A DNA stretch of 64,000 nt from the NCBI GenBank assembly GCA_027575805.1, contig JANBPU010000005.1:124001-188000 (forward strand), in the 5' to 3' direction. The DNA is from Mycoemilia scoparia. Lineage: Eukaryota; Kickxellomycota; Kickxellomycetes; Kickxellales; Kickxellaceae. The first letter of the stretch is position 1, and each line of letters opens with the position of its first letter. The position numbers and the translations under genes are program-made. Of this stretch, positions 11,425-22,917 are shown in pieces. The notes below the pieces were generated by a model. That model was not told where the DNA came from. It did not search any database and saw only the letters and a program-made list of their open reading frames with translations.

Positions 11425-12033
11425 ATGCTTTATCTGCTATAAAAATTAATAATTGTTTTACTGTTTGCTCCAATTTAAGTATTATCTAAAAAACTAATTT
11501 TATTAAAAATTGTATTTGAAACCGAACTGGGAGCCTACTTTTTCTAAACTTGAATCAAATTCACAGCAATTTATTTGTCAATAGCTTTTCTCTGTAAAAA
11601 ATGTGGCTATACATAGAGTGGAGGGCTTATATACGTTTTTGTACACTTTTAATTGCAGTGAGGTATATTGTCTTACTCGAAAGCTGAACAAAGGGCAGTG
11701 GGAAGTAAAAATATAATAAAATAACAAGAGATAAGAGTATTGAAGGAAAGATAGTAGTCTGAGTTGATGACACTTTTGGGGAGGAGGAGGGGAAGGAAGG
11801 TAAAAATAGCAGGTTAGGGTGCCATTACCTTCTGATGATACCAATACTTCAAAGGCTCTTAAAAATAGATCCAGAAAGTGTAATTATATATAAGAGTGTA
11901 AATTTAGGGTTGGTGTCTGGCGAAGTATGGTATGGTCATAATTTAAGTCTAACAGTTCACGTTTATTGGTATTATATCGATGGATATTTGTATTTAATGT
12001 ATGGGTGTATATATTCAGTAGTTTACTGAACTG
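11425..12033. other. Convergent 3' region
   Basis: Space between the 3' end of the CLIP-170-like gene (+) and the 3' end of the PWWP gene (-). AT-rich, with no supported gene. If the PWWP gene ends at the in-frame TAG instead (12211-12213), this region extends to 12210. Confidence 0.5.
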
Positions 12034-14021
12034 TTATGATTGCAGCTTTTCGCTAATAGTTGCTGTCGGCTGGGGGATTTCGGGGTTTGGCTTTGGGTCG
12101 ACGGGCTTCGTTGAGACTTTGTTTTCATCGTTGGTGGAAGAAACATTATTTTCATCGCCACCCTTCCCATTAAGCTTTTCTTCAGCTTTTTGCGACGTTG
12201 GAGAAGAGGTCTATGTATCAGGCTTTGAGTCTTTATTGTGGTCTTTTTGTGGTTCTGGAGAGTGGTTTCTTTGTACATCTGGCTTGTGATCTTGATCGTC
12301 GCTACTCTCACTCTTTTGTACACTTGAAGACCGTGTTGCCTCATTGTAGCCTGTGCTGCCTTCATTGGTATTTGAATCGTGGTTATCGGCTTTCTGCTGT
12401 TCAGATATTTTTGTCTTCCATTTGGCCAAAAGCGCTTCTGCTCTCTCAACAAATTTGTATTTTATATTATCTGGGTGATTGGGTAGATCACCAAGGGTAT
12501 TCACTCGTTGCATTAACTTTCCCATTTTGGTTTCCTATTATTATCCAGCACTATAGGTTAGGACTGTTAAATTTAGAAACAAATCAGGATTTATGTGTGT
12601 CTTACTTACTTGTAAAAGCTCCCTTGTCATGTCAAATTCTTCAATTTTTGAAAATGTATCATCCAAAATACTCAAATCCTAAAAATTAAAACCAGAAATG
12701 TGTATTTAATAGGCTTCAAACAGAAATATATAGCTCATTATTCAATAAAATAAGTAGATATGTAGACATACCTTTGGAATAGCTCCCTTCCTCAATCTTT
12801 TTTGAATTTTATACCGTAAAAGCATTAGTGTCTCGAATGGTTTTCCAACTATTACGACAATTAGAATTGTTAGAAACCAGTTAAAGATTATTAGCAAGTA
12901 AATACTACCAAATACTACTTACGCTCTTTCATCCGGGTACGAAGATCATTCTCATGATCCTTATCATATTTTTTACGAGATCTTCGGCGATTCTATAAAA
13001 TAAAAGAATAACATTACAATCACACAATAAATATTTTGCTCTATAGGTTGTTAAATAAAGTATTGAAAGCTCAAGCATTGATAACTTACATTTTCACTTG
13101 ATCCATGATTCGAGTTAACTTCTGCGCCATTAGCCACATCTGGTGATGCAGACCTTTCACTATTGATAGCCTTTCTTGATTCGGAGCGCATTGGTCTATC
13201 TTCTTCTTCCTCTTCTTCTTTAGATGCATGACTGCTACGCCGCCTACCATTATTTGCGCTTCCCTTATCATCAGATGATGTTTTTGCACGTTTTGCTGAA
13301 GGTTCGCTGTTCTGGCTTGCAGTTTCAACATCCATAAGTGCATTTTCTGTAGTCCTCTTGCCTTTGGGTTTAGGCTTTCTACCCCTGCGACGAGGGGTCT
13401 TTTGGACTTCTACGCCTTCATCGCCATTTTCTTCATCAGAATATGCGTCAGAACAACCGCCTATTTCAATATCATCCAAAAGAGATGGATTTTCGGCTTG
13501 CTTTAAGGCTTTAGAAAAATCTGGATCTTTGCGGTTTTTTGCTCGTCCAGCATATTTTGCAGAATTTTCTTTGTACTCCTCTATGTTTTCTGGTGTTAAC
13601 CACGCACTGATAAATACGAAATACAATGGTTTTTGTTAATATCACGAATATATATATATATATATATATATATATTCGTGAAGCGAATGGATTCCCGAAA
13701 ATCAGATAAATAAATCTTTGAGGAAAGTTGCATTACTTACTAGTCAAGTGAACCAAGGAATAAAACCGGGTATGTTTGACCAGTGCGTGGCTTGCTGCTA
13801 AGAACTTCTTTGGAAAGCGAGGACTCTGTTTCAATCTATATTAGAAACAAAGTTGTTGTGGTTACTATTAACACAGCCCCTGCTTGAGAATAGCAATTGT
13901 AAAGGCATGTTTTCTAATGAAGACAATTTGAGGAAATGAAACTTACCCTTGAGGGCCACCAGGGATATCCTTTTAACTTTCCCCAGCATATCGTACCAGG
14001 TGCGTATTCTTTTAGAGGCAT
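12034..14021 (-). CDS. PWWP-domain protein with LEDGF/HDGF-type C-terminal IBD-like domain
   Basis: Exons in transcription order: 14021-13947, 13835-13741, 13606-13090, 12992-12923, 12848-12772, 12678-12610, 12534-12277 and 12210-12034, giving 445 residues. Exons 1-3 encode a PWWP domain: GTICWGKLKGYPWWPSR, then PVLFLGSLDYAWLTPENIEEY after joining. A basic, acidic-patched, Ser-rich linker follows (GRKPKPKG, KKEEEEEE-like). Exons 4-7 form a helical module with the layout of the integrase-binding/TFIIS-N-like domain of LEDGF and HRP2 (KPFETLMLLRYKIQK, LSILDDTFSKIEEF, VNTLGDL, KFVERAEALLAKWK). PWWP domains read H3K36 methylation, so a transcription-coupled chromatin adaptor is the likely role. 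The last exon junction is uncertain: without it the protein stops at the TAG at 12211-12213 (408 residues). Confidence 0.72.
12211..12276 (-). other. In-frame TAG region: cryptic 66-nt intron or premature stop
   Basis: In the last exon of the PWWP gene a TAG (12211-12213) interrupts a frame that otherwise stays open for another 58 codons to TAA at 12034-12036. The continuation has the same Ser/Lys/Glu/Pro-rich composition. The TAG is also a perfect 3' splice site (ACATAG), and a GTACAA donor lies exactly 66 nt upstream. Removing these 66 nt keeps the frame. Retention ends the protein at the TAG. Confidence 0.5.
13643..13680. repeat. Perfect AT-core palindrome in intron 2 of the PWWP gene
   Basis: CACGAATA, a run of TA dinucleotides, then TATTCGTG: a near-perfect 38-bp palindrome able to form a hairpin or cruciform. 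It lies inside the intron between PWWP exons 2 and 3, close to the 3' splice site used at 13606. Confidence 0.7.
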
Positions 14022-14766
14022 GAGTTAAAAAGCTCGGTTTATATTGCGCCTTGGGTTTATTTTTTGAGAGTGAGAAACAAGTCAAAATGTAAATTTACTA
14101 GAAGATAAACAATAAATAGTTATGAGCTGGTGTTTGTGTGTGTGAGAATAAAAAAGAAAGAAAAGGTAGGAATAGTATTTCAAAGGCTCGCATAACAAGA
14201 GTGTTTCGTATAGGCCAGACGCGGAAACACCAATGCATTTTACCTATTACCATAGTGTGAGTGGGAACGCTCTCCTTTTCTCATTCGCAGACAAGCATTG
14301 TTGGCAATCACAGTTGGCTGATTCGTGTCATCAATATTTCCACCATGCCTGCTGGATCTGATGTGATCATACGGTGGTCTAGATTCGAATCAGATTTTCA
14401 AAGTGCCAAGTCACGTGAAATACCGATAATTCAGGTGATAAAAACTTTTTGGGTCTGCCCCCTTCCTGCCAATAAACTTGATGTTTGCTGATTTAATAAC
14501 ATAATCATTGTAGCTTGAAGGCTTAATCCAGCACTTCTATGCTCAGCCATTCTGGTCTGCCTAAACATAGCAAGTTTACGAGTTCCAAATTTTTTTCCTC
14601 CTCTTTTCTGCGTTGCAAATAAGCTTGGTGTATATCGTGCAATAGTAGTAGCATACACAGTGTGAGTATTGTCTGTACGTTTCTCTCGATCGTTAGAATT
14701 GGACCATTTCTTTCCATTACTCACATTGCTGATTTTTACTTTTGGTCGCTCAATTAGTTGATTCAA
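14022..14766. other. Divergent promoter region of the PWWP gene and eL30
   Basis: About 745 bp between two divergently transcribed genes. Short overlapping frames on both strands show no coding character. The stretch should hold the ribosomal protein promoter; I do not recognise a specific factor site. Confidence 0.5.
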
Positions 14767-15394
14767 ATGGCTCCCAGCAAGAAATCGGTAAGCATTTTGT
14801 TTTGCATTTCAATCCTCATGAACAGTCATATTAGAGCTGTTTCCTAATTTGTTTGCCAACCACTTTAGAAAAAGTCCGCCGAATCTATCAACTCTCGCCT
14901 TGCTTTGGTGATGAAGAGTGGTAAATACTCTCTTGGTCAGCGTACCACCATGAAGAGTCTCCGCTCTGGCAAATGTAAGAAAAATACTCAAATATACACA
15001 TGGTGTTTTTATGCTGGCACAATGGTGCTACATTGAGTCTGAATTTATTTTCTGATTTCGATTTGGTTGTTTGACAATTTTAGCCAAGCTTGTTATCATT
15101 TCTGCCAACACTCCTCCTCTCCGCAAGTCCGAGATTGAGTACTACGCAATGTTGGCCAACACCAATGTCCACCACTACAACGGCAGTACGTATTGAAATT
15201 TAATATCTATTAGAGCAACACAATTTACACTTGTAATTCTGGCAATGATACATACTTATATTTTGTTTATTTTTTCCATTCACACCAATTTAGACAACAT
15301 CGACCTCGGTGTTGCTTGCGGTCGTCACTTCCGTGTTGGAACCCTCTCCATCACTGACGCTGGTGACTCCGATATCCTTAAGGCCAACAACTAA
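14767..15394 (+). CDS. RPL30: 60S ribosomal protein eL30
   Basis: Four exons: 14767-14787, 14869-14974, 15084-15185, 15294-15394, encoding 109 residues, the usual eL30 length. The first exon has only seven codons (MAPSKKS), a common arrangement in ribosomal protein genes. Recognised segments are [48 protein letters not shown] and [11 protein letters not shown] near the end. eL30 binds kink-turn RNA in the large subunit and, in yeast, also controls splicing of its own transcript through the first intron. No attempt was made here to draw that RNA structure. All three introns end in TTTAG. Confidence 0.95.
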
Positions 15395-15848
15395 GGTGTA
15401 TTTCAGGTGATGCGCTATTAGCCCAGTAGGATATAGATCGGTGTAAAGCACATTTGGTTTCGCCTAGTTTAGTTTTGATTTTTATCCCAAACACTAAGCA
15501 CGCTAGCACAACTAGACCAGCAGGGCGTATTCATTCATAAATACATAATCAAAATTAATAACACGCTTGAACAGTAATTATTGATATTATTATAAATGTG
15601 TACGAAGTGGTTAGAAAGATGTTTTCGATACATATAGAAGCTATTGTTATTATTATTATTGTACAAAGAAAAACTAATACGGAAAGAAGCATTTGAATAA
15701 AAGAGCATGTTTATGGCGAATTGGTTCCCCCCAGATCCCAGGTGCTGATTGATATATGTAAGGTTGCTGTCATGTTATGTGTAATAAATACGTTGTTCCC
15801 CTGGCTTCAAGGTATGCTTAACGGTGATATGATGTCCATTTCAGGCGA
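15395..15848. other. Convergent 3' region between eL30 and the bromodomain gene
   Basis: AT-rich, with a TTATTATTATT run around 15650. Probably the two 3' UTRs; nothing else seen. Confidence 0.5.
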
Positions 15849-18090
15849 TTAGTTTTTGGATTGCTCAAAAGTAGGCTGGCTGCTGGGCCTTTTTGTCAAA
15901 TCGCTGTTACCAAAATTCATTACTTGTGAGGCAAGTGAAGCAGCAGAAGATGACAAGTTGAAGTTGGCAGAGGGTTTTGTGAGTGGGTCATGTCCAGTGT
16001 ACCTTTGAGAAAGTAGGAATAGGTTCTGTCGCAGCTTAACAACTACATATACATAAAACGTGATAAAATTTTGCTGATTTAGCTTCAATGCTCAATCCGA
16101 AGATTCTATATTCAACATTCATTAATATAACCTTACCGTCTTCTTTGCTGAGAGAGTCGAGGCCCTTAGGATCTGCCAAGTCCGCCTTGCTGAAAATGGC
16201 TGCGTTTTCTTCTAAAAGGGACTGGGTTGACTGGGGCTTCAGACTTGCATTATGGAGCCATTGGCCAGCCTCATCATAGCTCTCCAAGAACTTATTTCCA
16301 GGTAAAAGAGGCAGGGGCTTCGACATTGATTTGCTAGGCAAAAATGTATCCAAAATACCATATATTTGAGCAGCAAGTGAATGCTCGCCATCTTCGGTCG
16401 ACTTTGAATGCTGGCCTTCAACAAGATTCACAGCTTCTGTGATATGCGGATACACACCATCTGTTAGATATTTGAACATCCTCGTGATGTATCTGGCGGT
16501 TTCTTGGCCCCCACCATCCGTAAAGTCATAGATGCTTTTCCAGTATGCGAGGCCTTCGTCTTGTCCAACAAGCAGCTGCATCAGCATGGTGTCAGTGAAA
16601 GTCGACAGATCATATGGCTTACGCTCAAAGGATCCAAAGTCCATGAATTTTGCTTCAGTCCAAGGCTGTGCAGTATTTGATGGGTTTGTAGATCTACTTT
16701 GAAGAGGAATCTTTAGGGCGTCCCAAGTGCTTACTTCAAAGTTGGTAAGGTTTACAACGTCAACACTGCCATCTGGGCAGAAGCCGCGCTGGAATGGTTG
16801 TGTTTCATAATACTTTTTGCGCTTGGAGTGGCCATTCCGAGTAGGATCAGTGGAGGGTCTTCTTGATGCAGACTCTTGGTTAACAGAGCCAGCCCACTCA
16901 GTTGAAGACAGTCCGGCATCACCACCGCACTGCGATTCTGATGCGTTGCGACTATGGCGAGGTCTAAGTGATATCCCATTTACTGTAGAGTTCGCTACAG
17001 AATTTACATCGGAATCGTTGTCTGCTTCCTTTGATGACTCGTACTGCTTTCCAAATACTTCTCTCAACTTTGCGGCTTCCTTTTCAATAATGATGCTTCC
17101 ATACTCTTGGATTCTTCTGGCACACTTGTAGTACTTTGTTGTGGGTGCGTTGTAGGTCTGACAATTCTTGCAGACCAACATGAAGTCATCTTTAAACTGA
17201 TCAATTGTTTTGTATTCATTGGCGTTCAGCTTCTTCTTCATGGTTCCAAAGTCCATGGGACTTTTTATGACTTTAAGATAATCGGTAACGATCGATGTAT
17301 CTACTGGCTCCAAGAACATCGCATATGAATCCTTCTTTACAAATTTTCGAAGTAGTCTATCGAGAGTAGACTTTAATGACCTAGTCGTGGTTGCTGGGTT
17401 GAATGACATCCTTCTTTCATGGGTACCTGTGGTTTCGCTTTTTGCATCTGATACAATATCAGACCGGATTCTCTTCGAGACTGGCGGAGTCATACTTGCC
17501 TTCCTTCCTCGCTTCCGATTCTTGGCTTTAAGGCTGCTCCTGTGCTTTGTGCTGCTGCTATTTCTGGACGAAGAGGCTCTTGAATAGACGCTTTCGGCAC
17601 CACTATGAACTGAGTTAGCATCGCCGTCCTCATTTTCAGCAGCATACCCAGCCCCAATATATTCTCCCTCTTCACCATCGATATCAACATTTATCGCTTT
17701 ATCCTCAGTATCGGCTCCTTCATCGTTGCTATCAACGATATCAGTTTGTGCCAAGGCTTGAGGATTTATCCGTGGTTGTTTTTGCGAAACTTTTGGTCTT
17801 TTGCCGGGACGTGGTTTCTGATTTTCTGGTAGCTGTTTGTTGCTCTTGGCCTTCCCCAGGGAAAGTCGGAGTTTGATCTTTGGCAGTTTAGGTGTATCTG
17901 ATGGTTTAGGCTGGTCCTTCTTGTCCTGAGGGCTTGTATCTTTCCTCTCATGGTTTTCAGTATCAAGGGCCCTACCGTTTGGGGAACTAGCGTGAGAACC
18001 AGCTCTTGCCTTGGCCAGGTTTATTGAAAGCTTTAGACGGGGAACGTGCTTTGACCCCTTGCTATTTTCGTTTTGCATTTCTATGTGCAT
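15849..18090 (-). CDS. Bromodomain protein of the BRD7/BRD9 type
   Basis: Two exons, 18090-16137 and 16042-15849, separated by a 94-nt intron (GTAAGG...GTAG), encoding 715 residues. The first 235 residues are basic and low complexity with AT-hook/NLS-like KRGRK. The bromodomain covers about 238-340, with the acetyl-lysine asparagine at about 314 in CQTYNAPTT and the SPMDFGTMKKKL helix. The following region (VDVVNLTNFEVSTWDALKIP, FMDFGSFERKPYDLS) matches the conserved domain C-terminal to the bromodomain in BRD7/BRD9. These proteins belong to SWI/SNF-type remodelers (ncBAF/PBAF in animals), and a remodeler subunit is the likely role. The start could also be the Met four codons downstream. Confidence 0.85.
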
Positions 18091-18699
18091 ATAGAATAAA
18101 TACTATATCTTATATAGAGTCACTTGGTGCATTCTAATTGTAAAGGTACCAGCGCGCGCGTGTGTGTGTGTGTGCCAATACTGGACAAGCAGCCTGGATA
18201 TTGAGGTCAAGTGGCTGCTAAATGAATTTAAATAGCTGGGAAAGTTGGTAATGAGAGAGTGCAATAATTTTAGCCTTAACTAATCTACTTGGGGCAAAAA
18301 AGAGGCCAGTGCCAAATTTGGTTTGCATCAGCACTTGACCGTGTAGTTTCTCCCACTAATCAATGAGCGATTTGGCACAGTCATGGAAAATTCATGATTA
18401 ACTTGGATAAACCTGAATGCACAAGCGTTTTATTTTGGCGCTTTGTTCACAGACATTCCCAAAGAAGTATACTAGCTTTTGGTATTGCTTTCGCACTGCT
18501 GCTGTCAATGTTTCTATACGCCAAAACAAAAAGAAAGTTAGGGTCCTAACTCCTCCTGCTTTTAATATCATTGTTTACTTATCATACCTTAATACTCCAG
18601 ACACTTGCATACATTGTACTAATTGCATTTCATATCACACCCTTGCTCTTTCTCTCCAGAGCATACGTATCAGGTTCTATAGTAGCAATTGTGTAAGCC
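18091..18699. other. Divergent promoter region of the bromodomain and SepH-like genes
   Basis: Contains an alternating purine-pyrimidine run of GC then GT dinucleotides at about 18152-18174, a sequence type that can adopt Z-DNA. No gene supported. Confidence 0.5.
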
Positions 18700-21600
18700 A
18701 TGTCCGCGGTTGACGGCTACTACCTGGCCGCGGACAGCATTGGCGACTTTCAGCCTGAAGAGCTGTATGGCCAGCTCAAGGCAGAGCAGATAAACAAAGA
18801 CTACATAGCTGCATGCCAATTCATCGAGTCTACGCTTGGCCACAGGCTTTCAACAGCAACTATGCATTCAAAACTTCAAGACGGCATTGTTTTGTGCAAG
18901 TAAGTGTGTATTGCAGAATTCTTGACTTGCATATTGGCAAATGTCCAGCTTTATGAATTGTAGACATGTTCACATTTTCAAAAATAGAGTGCTCAACAAA
19001 CTCAGGCCAGGAGTTGTAACTTCTATCAACTATAAAAACACACCATTTGCCAAGGTACTGTTTATAAAAATCGCATTTTTCTCTATTGGGGACGCGGAGT
19101 GTGTATTATGACGACTTGTTCAATGACTGACCGGCCACATACACACATTCTCTTTATAATGTCGATATAGATGGAAAATATAGCACACTTTCTCGCTGCA
19201 GCGCAAAAGCTGGGTCTCCAAAGCACAGACCTATTTCAAACAGTTGATCTGTACGAAGCAAAAAACATGAATAAGGTATCGCCGTTTTTATTTATGACTG
19301 CCTATTGTTTTATGGCTATTATTTGTATTGATCATTGTGAATTTCTGTAGGTTGTATCGACAATATTGACCATTGCGAGAGTTGTGGCGGGTATCCCATT
19401 TTCTGCCCGTAGAAAAGATTCAGATGAAATTGATAGTACTTTAGGCGAAACAAACCGAGACAATACGCAAACCGTTCAGAATTATGCATCTCACCGCTCG
19501 TTTATCCAAGCGACGCTAGTTGAGTTTGGTAATATGCCTGGAAACACTATAAATGGTTCTTCAGTGCCAAGGCTGAATAGCAGCAAAAATGCTGTAGACA
19601 ATTCATATAAACATCAAAAAGATGGATACAACGCCACAATCGGCGGACAAGATTTGGCTACTATTGCGATATGCACCAAACCATGTACCTCATCGTCACA
19701 GGCAAGCTCTATGTCAACTAAGCGCACTATAAATGTTGCAGAAAGAATCAGCAAAAGACAGCTGCCCACAGAACCAGCCACCCCCAACACCCTAAAGAGC
19801 GAGAGTGATGGCTCTTCTTACAAGAGCTCCGCAATAGACCCATTCTTCAATGAGCCCCGGTCACCACCAATACCAACATTCCGAATGGCAGCAGCAGACA
19901 TTTTCAAAAGAGGGTCGGATGCCAGCGACACAAGCGATGATGATGAAGAGGAGGAGGAGAATGGTAAAGCTCCATCACCAAAGGAGCCCGAGGAAGCTCT
20001 AGAGCCACCATTGGAAATGCCACAAAATCCCAAAACTAAAGACTCCAAGGCTCAAGTAAACAAGGACAACACAATAAAATATACGGATTATTCGGGCCAA
20101 ACGCACTCATACCAATTGGGGAACTGTATTGGCAAGGGGCAGTTTGGTGCAGTGTATAGAGCATTGAATCTTGAAAGCGGACAAATGGTTGCTGTAAAAC
20201 AAATTCCTGTCCAGGGCCAAGAATCAGAGCAAATGGAGGCGATGATGAACGAAGTGGAGTTGCTTAAATCGTTGTCTAATCCACGCATTGTTCGCTATCA
20301 CGGGTTTGTCAAAACATCGACGCACCTTAACCTAATCATGGAGTATGTTGAAAATGGCTCCCTGAATGCCACTCTAAAATCATTTGGCGAATTCCCAGAG
20401 AAGCTTGTCCTGGCCTATGTCGTAAAGATCATTGAAGGCTTGATATACCTACATTCGCAGCAGGTTGTTCACTGCGATCTCAAGGCTGCCAACATATTAA
20501 CCACAAAAAAAGGAAATACCAAACTGACGGATTTTGGTGTGTCCCTAAATTTGAAGATATCAAGACCTTCGGATGACTCGATAGTTGCCGGAACACCTAA
20601 CTGGATGGCCCCGGAAATCATCCAATTGGAGGGCGCTTGCAAAGCGTCTGACATCTGGAGTTTGGGTTGTACAATTGTCGAGCTTTTAACGGGGAAGCCG
20701 CCATACTATGGAATGGTACAGATGGCAGCATTATACCATATTGTTGAAGACGAACATCCACCATTACCACCAAGCATTTCTGATGATCTGCGGGACTTTT
20801 TATTGCAATGCTTCCAGAAGGATCCAAAAAGCAGGCCAAGCGCCAGCCATCTGCTAAAGCACCCCTGGATTTCCCAATACCGGCGCAATCATAAGGAAAT
20901 GAGGCTTTTACGCCGCAACCATAGTATGAAGATGTCAAAGTATATGGGAACAGGCCCGAACCGCTTAACCCAGCCATCTCCATATGCCACTCCGCCCTTT
21001 AGCTCCTCGCTATTGGATGCACTCCCACTCTTTGCCTCAAAACCAATGGACAGCATTTCGTCACGGAAAAAAGATGCACAAAAGTCTGCCAGCGATCAGA
21101 AAGAAGCACAAGAAGGTAGCCATACTGAACAAAAATCTCCAACTGATGGACTTAGCTCTGAATCGCCAACTAAAGATTCTACCAATCCTGAACAAGTTTC
21201 GAAAGACTTGTTTGTCTCAACTACCAGAACCACCAAACTCAACACAGGCACTGTATCCGCTAAATCTGAACACCATGGACCATCTATGCTGAACAAGCTT
21301 AATCGAAGGCTTAAAGTTAAACCCAGGAAAAATGGTGAAGGGAATGGAGATCAATCGCCAATAACACCAAAACAAAAGATGCTTGAAAAAGCTTTATCAA
21401 ATGAATTGCCAAATAGAGTGGAGATACAAAAGCGCGAGAGGAGCTCATCAGTTCCCCAAGATCCCAACATTGGAAATCGTGTCCTAAAGGGAGTTCCATT
21501 AAACCCATCCCGTCCTAACCTGACGCTTGAAACAAGAAAAAACAATGCAAAGGAAGCATTTGCCCAGTGTAAGATATCCTCCCCCAGTAGGAGAATTCCG

Positions 21601-22443
21601 CTTCCTAAAAGAGCATCAACTCAAAATGTACTCAATTCACCACAACCATTAGCATCATCATTACCCTCCCCTTCGCCATCAACTGCCCCGCCTCTAGTGA
21701 ATCCTCCGATATCCCTCCATACAAAGCCAATATACAGAGATGGGTCTTATCGATCATTTAACTCTAGTAACGCTGTAAATCTTAAGTCAGAGGATGGATG
21801 GGAGATCATCGAACCAGACTGGAATAACAAGGACTCAGGTTACCAAACACCGACTTCCCAACACTCCTCTTACAGAAATGTGGCGAGTGGTAGCCACATA
21901 CCATGGTTCGTAAACACGTCTCAACAGAACCTTCCTCAGCCCCAGAAATCAAGCCCAACAAGACAGCTCCGCACCCAGCCATCCGCAACAGACATCCTCA
22001 AGCCCAGCAATCCAATCCCCAAGAAAATTGCAAAATCACAGACTAGCAACCAGTTTGGAAGTTCAGACTATCGCAGCCCCTTGACCCCTGGAGTGTTTCC
22101 TCTGGGCAGTCCTGGTAGACCAACTTCGCTTCCAAACGGATTTGCTGCAAACATGCGTAACAATCCCTACATGCACTCCACCGACAATGTTCTTTTTATG
22201 AATCACCCCAACTATTCTGTTGAGAGTGATCTATCCATGCCTACATTAGCAAACAGGGTCCGCACGATATCAATGAAAGCAGTGGACGACAACAGCAAAC
22301 CTGTGTATAGGACTACATCTAACGGATCTTCTGAGGGATCTACCCAGCACGGATGCTGCTCTACTTCCTATGTTAAACCTCCGGTCTATCCTTCTGGAAA
22401 GAAGCCCCTCAAAAAGCTCACACGAGATTGTAGCATTATGTGA
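18700..22443 (+). CDS. Septation-initiation kinase (SepH/Cdc7/Cdc15 type) with N-terminal CH domain and C-terminal CaaX box
   Basis: Four exons: 18700-18899, 18988-19054, 19171-19275, 19351-22443 (1,154 residues). A single calponin-homology domain spans about residues 30-135. A protein kinase domain spans about 378-630: GKGQFGAVYRA, VAVKQIP, HCDLKAANIL, DFGVSLNL, GTPNWMAPE, DIWSLGCTIVELLTG. This subset of motifs, including HCD in place of HRD, is what I recall for filamentous-fungal SepH, the top kinase of the septation initiation network. The remaining 520 residues are Ser/Pro-rich and disordered. The protein ends KKLTRDCSIM, a basic stretch followed by a classical farnesylation CaaX box. 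The CH domain may bind actin or an IQGAP-like scaffold; the lipid would tether the kinase to membrane. Confidence 0.88.
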
Positions 22444-22917
22444 ATTATTTATATAGATTTTTGTGTTAATTAATTTAAACATTTTGCTTTACAGTTCTTG
22501 GCCATTGTTATGGATATATGCTTACCCAATCATGAATATAAATCTTATTTATTCTAATATATCATTTTAGTACCAATTGTTTGATATATATATATATATA
22601 TATTCATTTGTCTGGACTTTATTTTGTGCTTGATAATGCAATGGCCTTTACAATTTTCATAAACATTGTCTTTTTCCTTGTTCTTTGGAAGATACATTCA
22701 ACTCAAAACACATCTGTGTATACTTAATTTTTTTTCTATGGTTAAAGCACAAAAGTTTAATTTGATATCAACACTAGTCAATTATCTAATCAACTAGGGA
22801 CTGTGGTCAAGCATTTTTGTATTCCTCTTATTTTTTATTAGAAACAAGAATAATAAATACTAGTAGCGGCAGCTGCTTTGCTTTTCCACTTATCAAAATA
22901 TTTTTAGAGCCGTGTAA
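22444..22917. other. Intergenic region
   Basis: AT-rich, with a TA run around 22585-22603. Holds the 3' UTR of the kinase gene and the promoter of the PPR gene; nothing else seen. Confidence 0.5.

Noticed and set aside
20488..20520. HCD instead of HRD in the kinase catalytic loop as a sign of a pseudokinase
   Set aside because: Lys, Glu, the catalytic Asp, Asn and DFG are all present, and I recall HCDLKAANIL in fungal SepH kinases, so this is probably a family trait.
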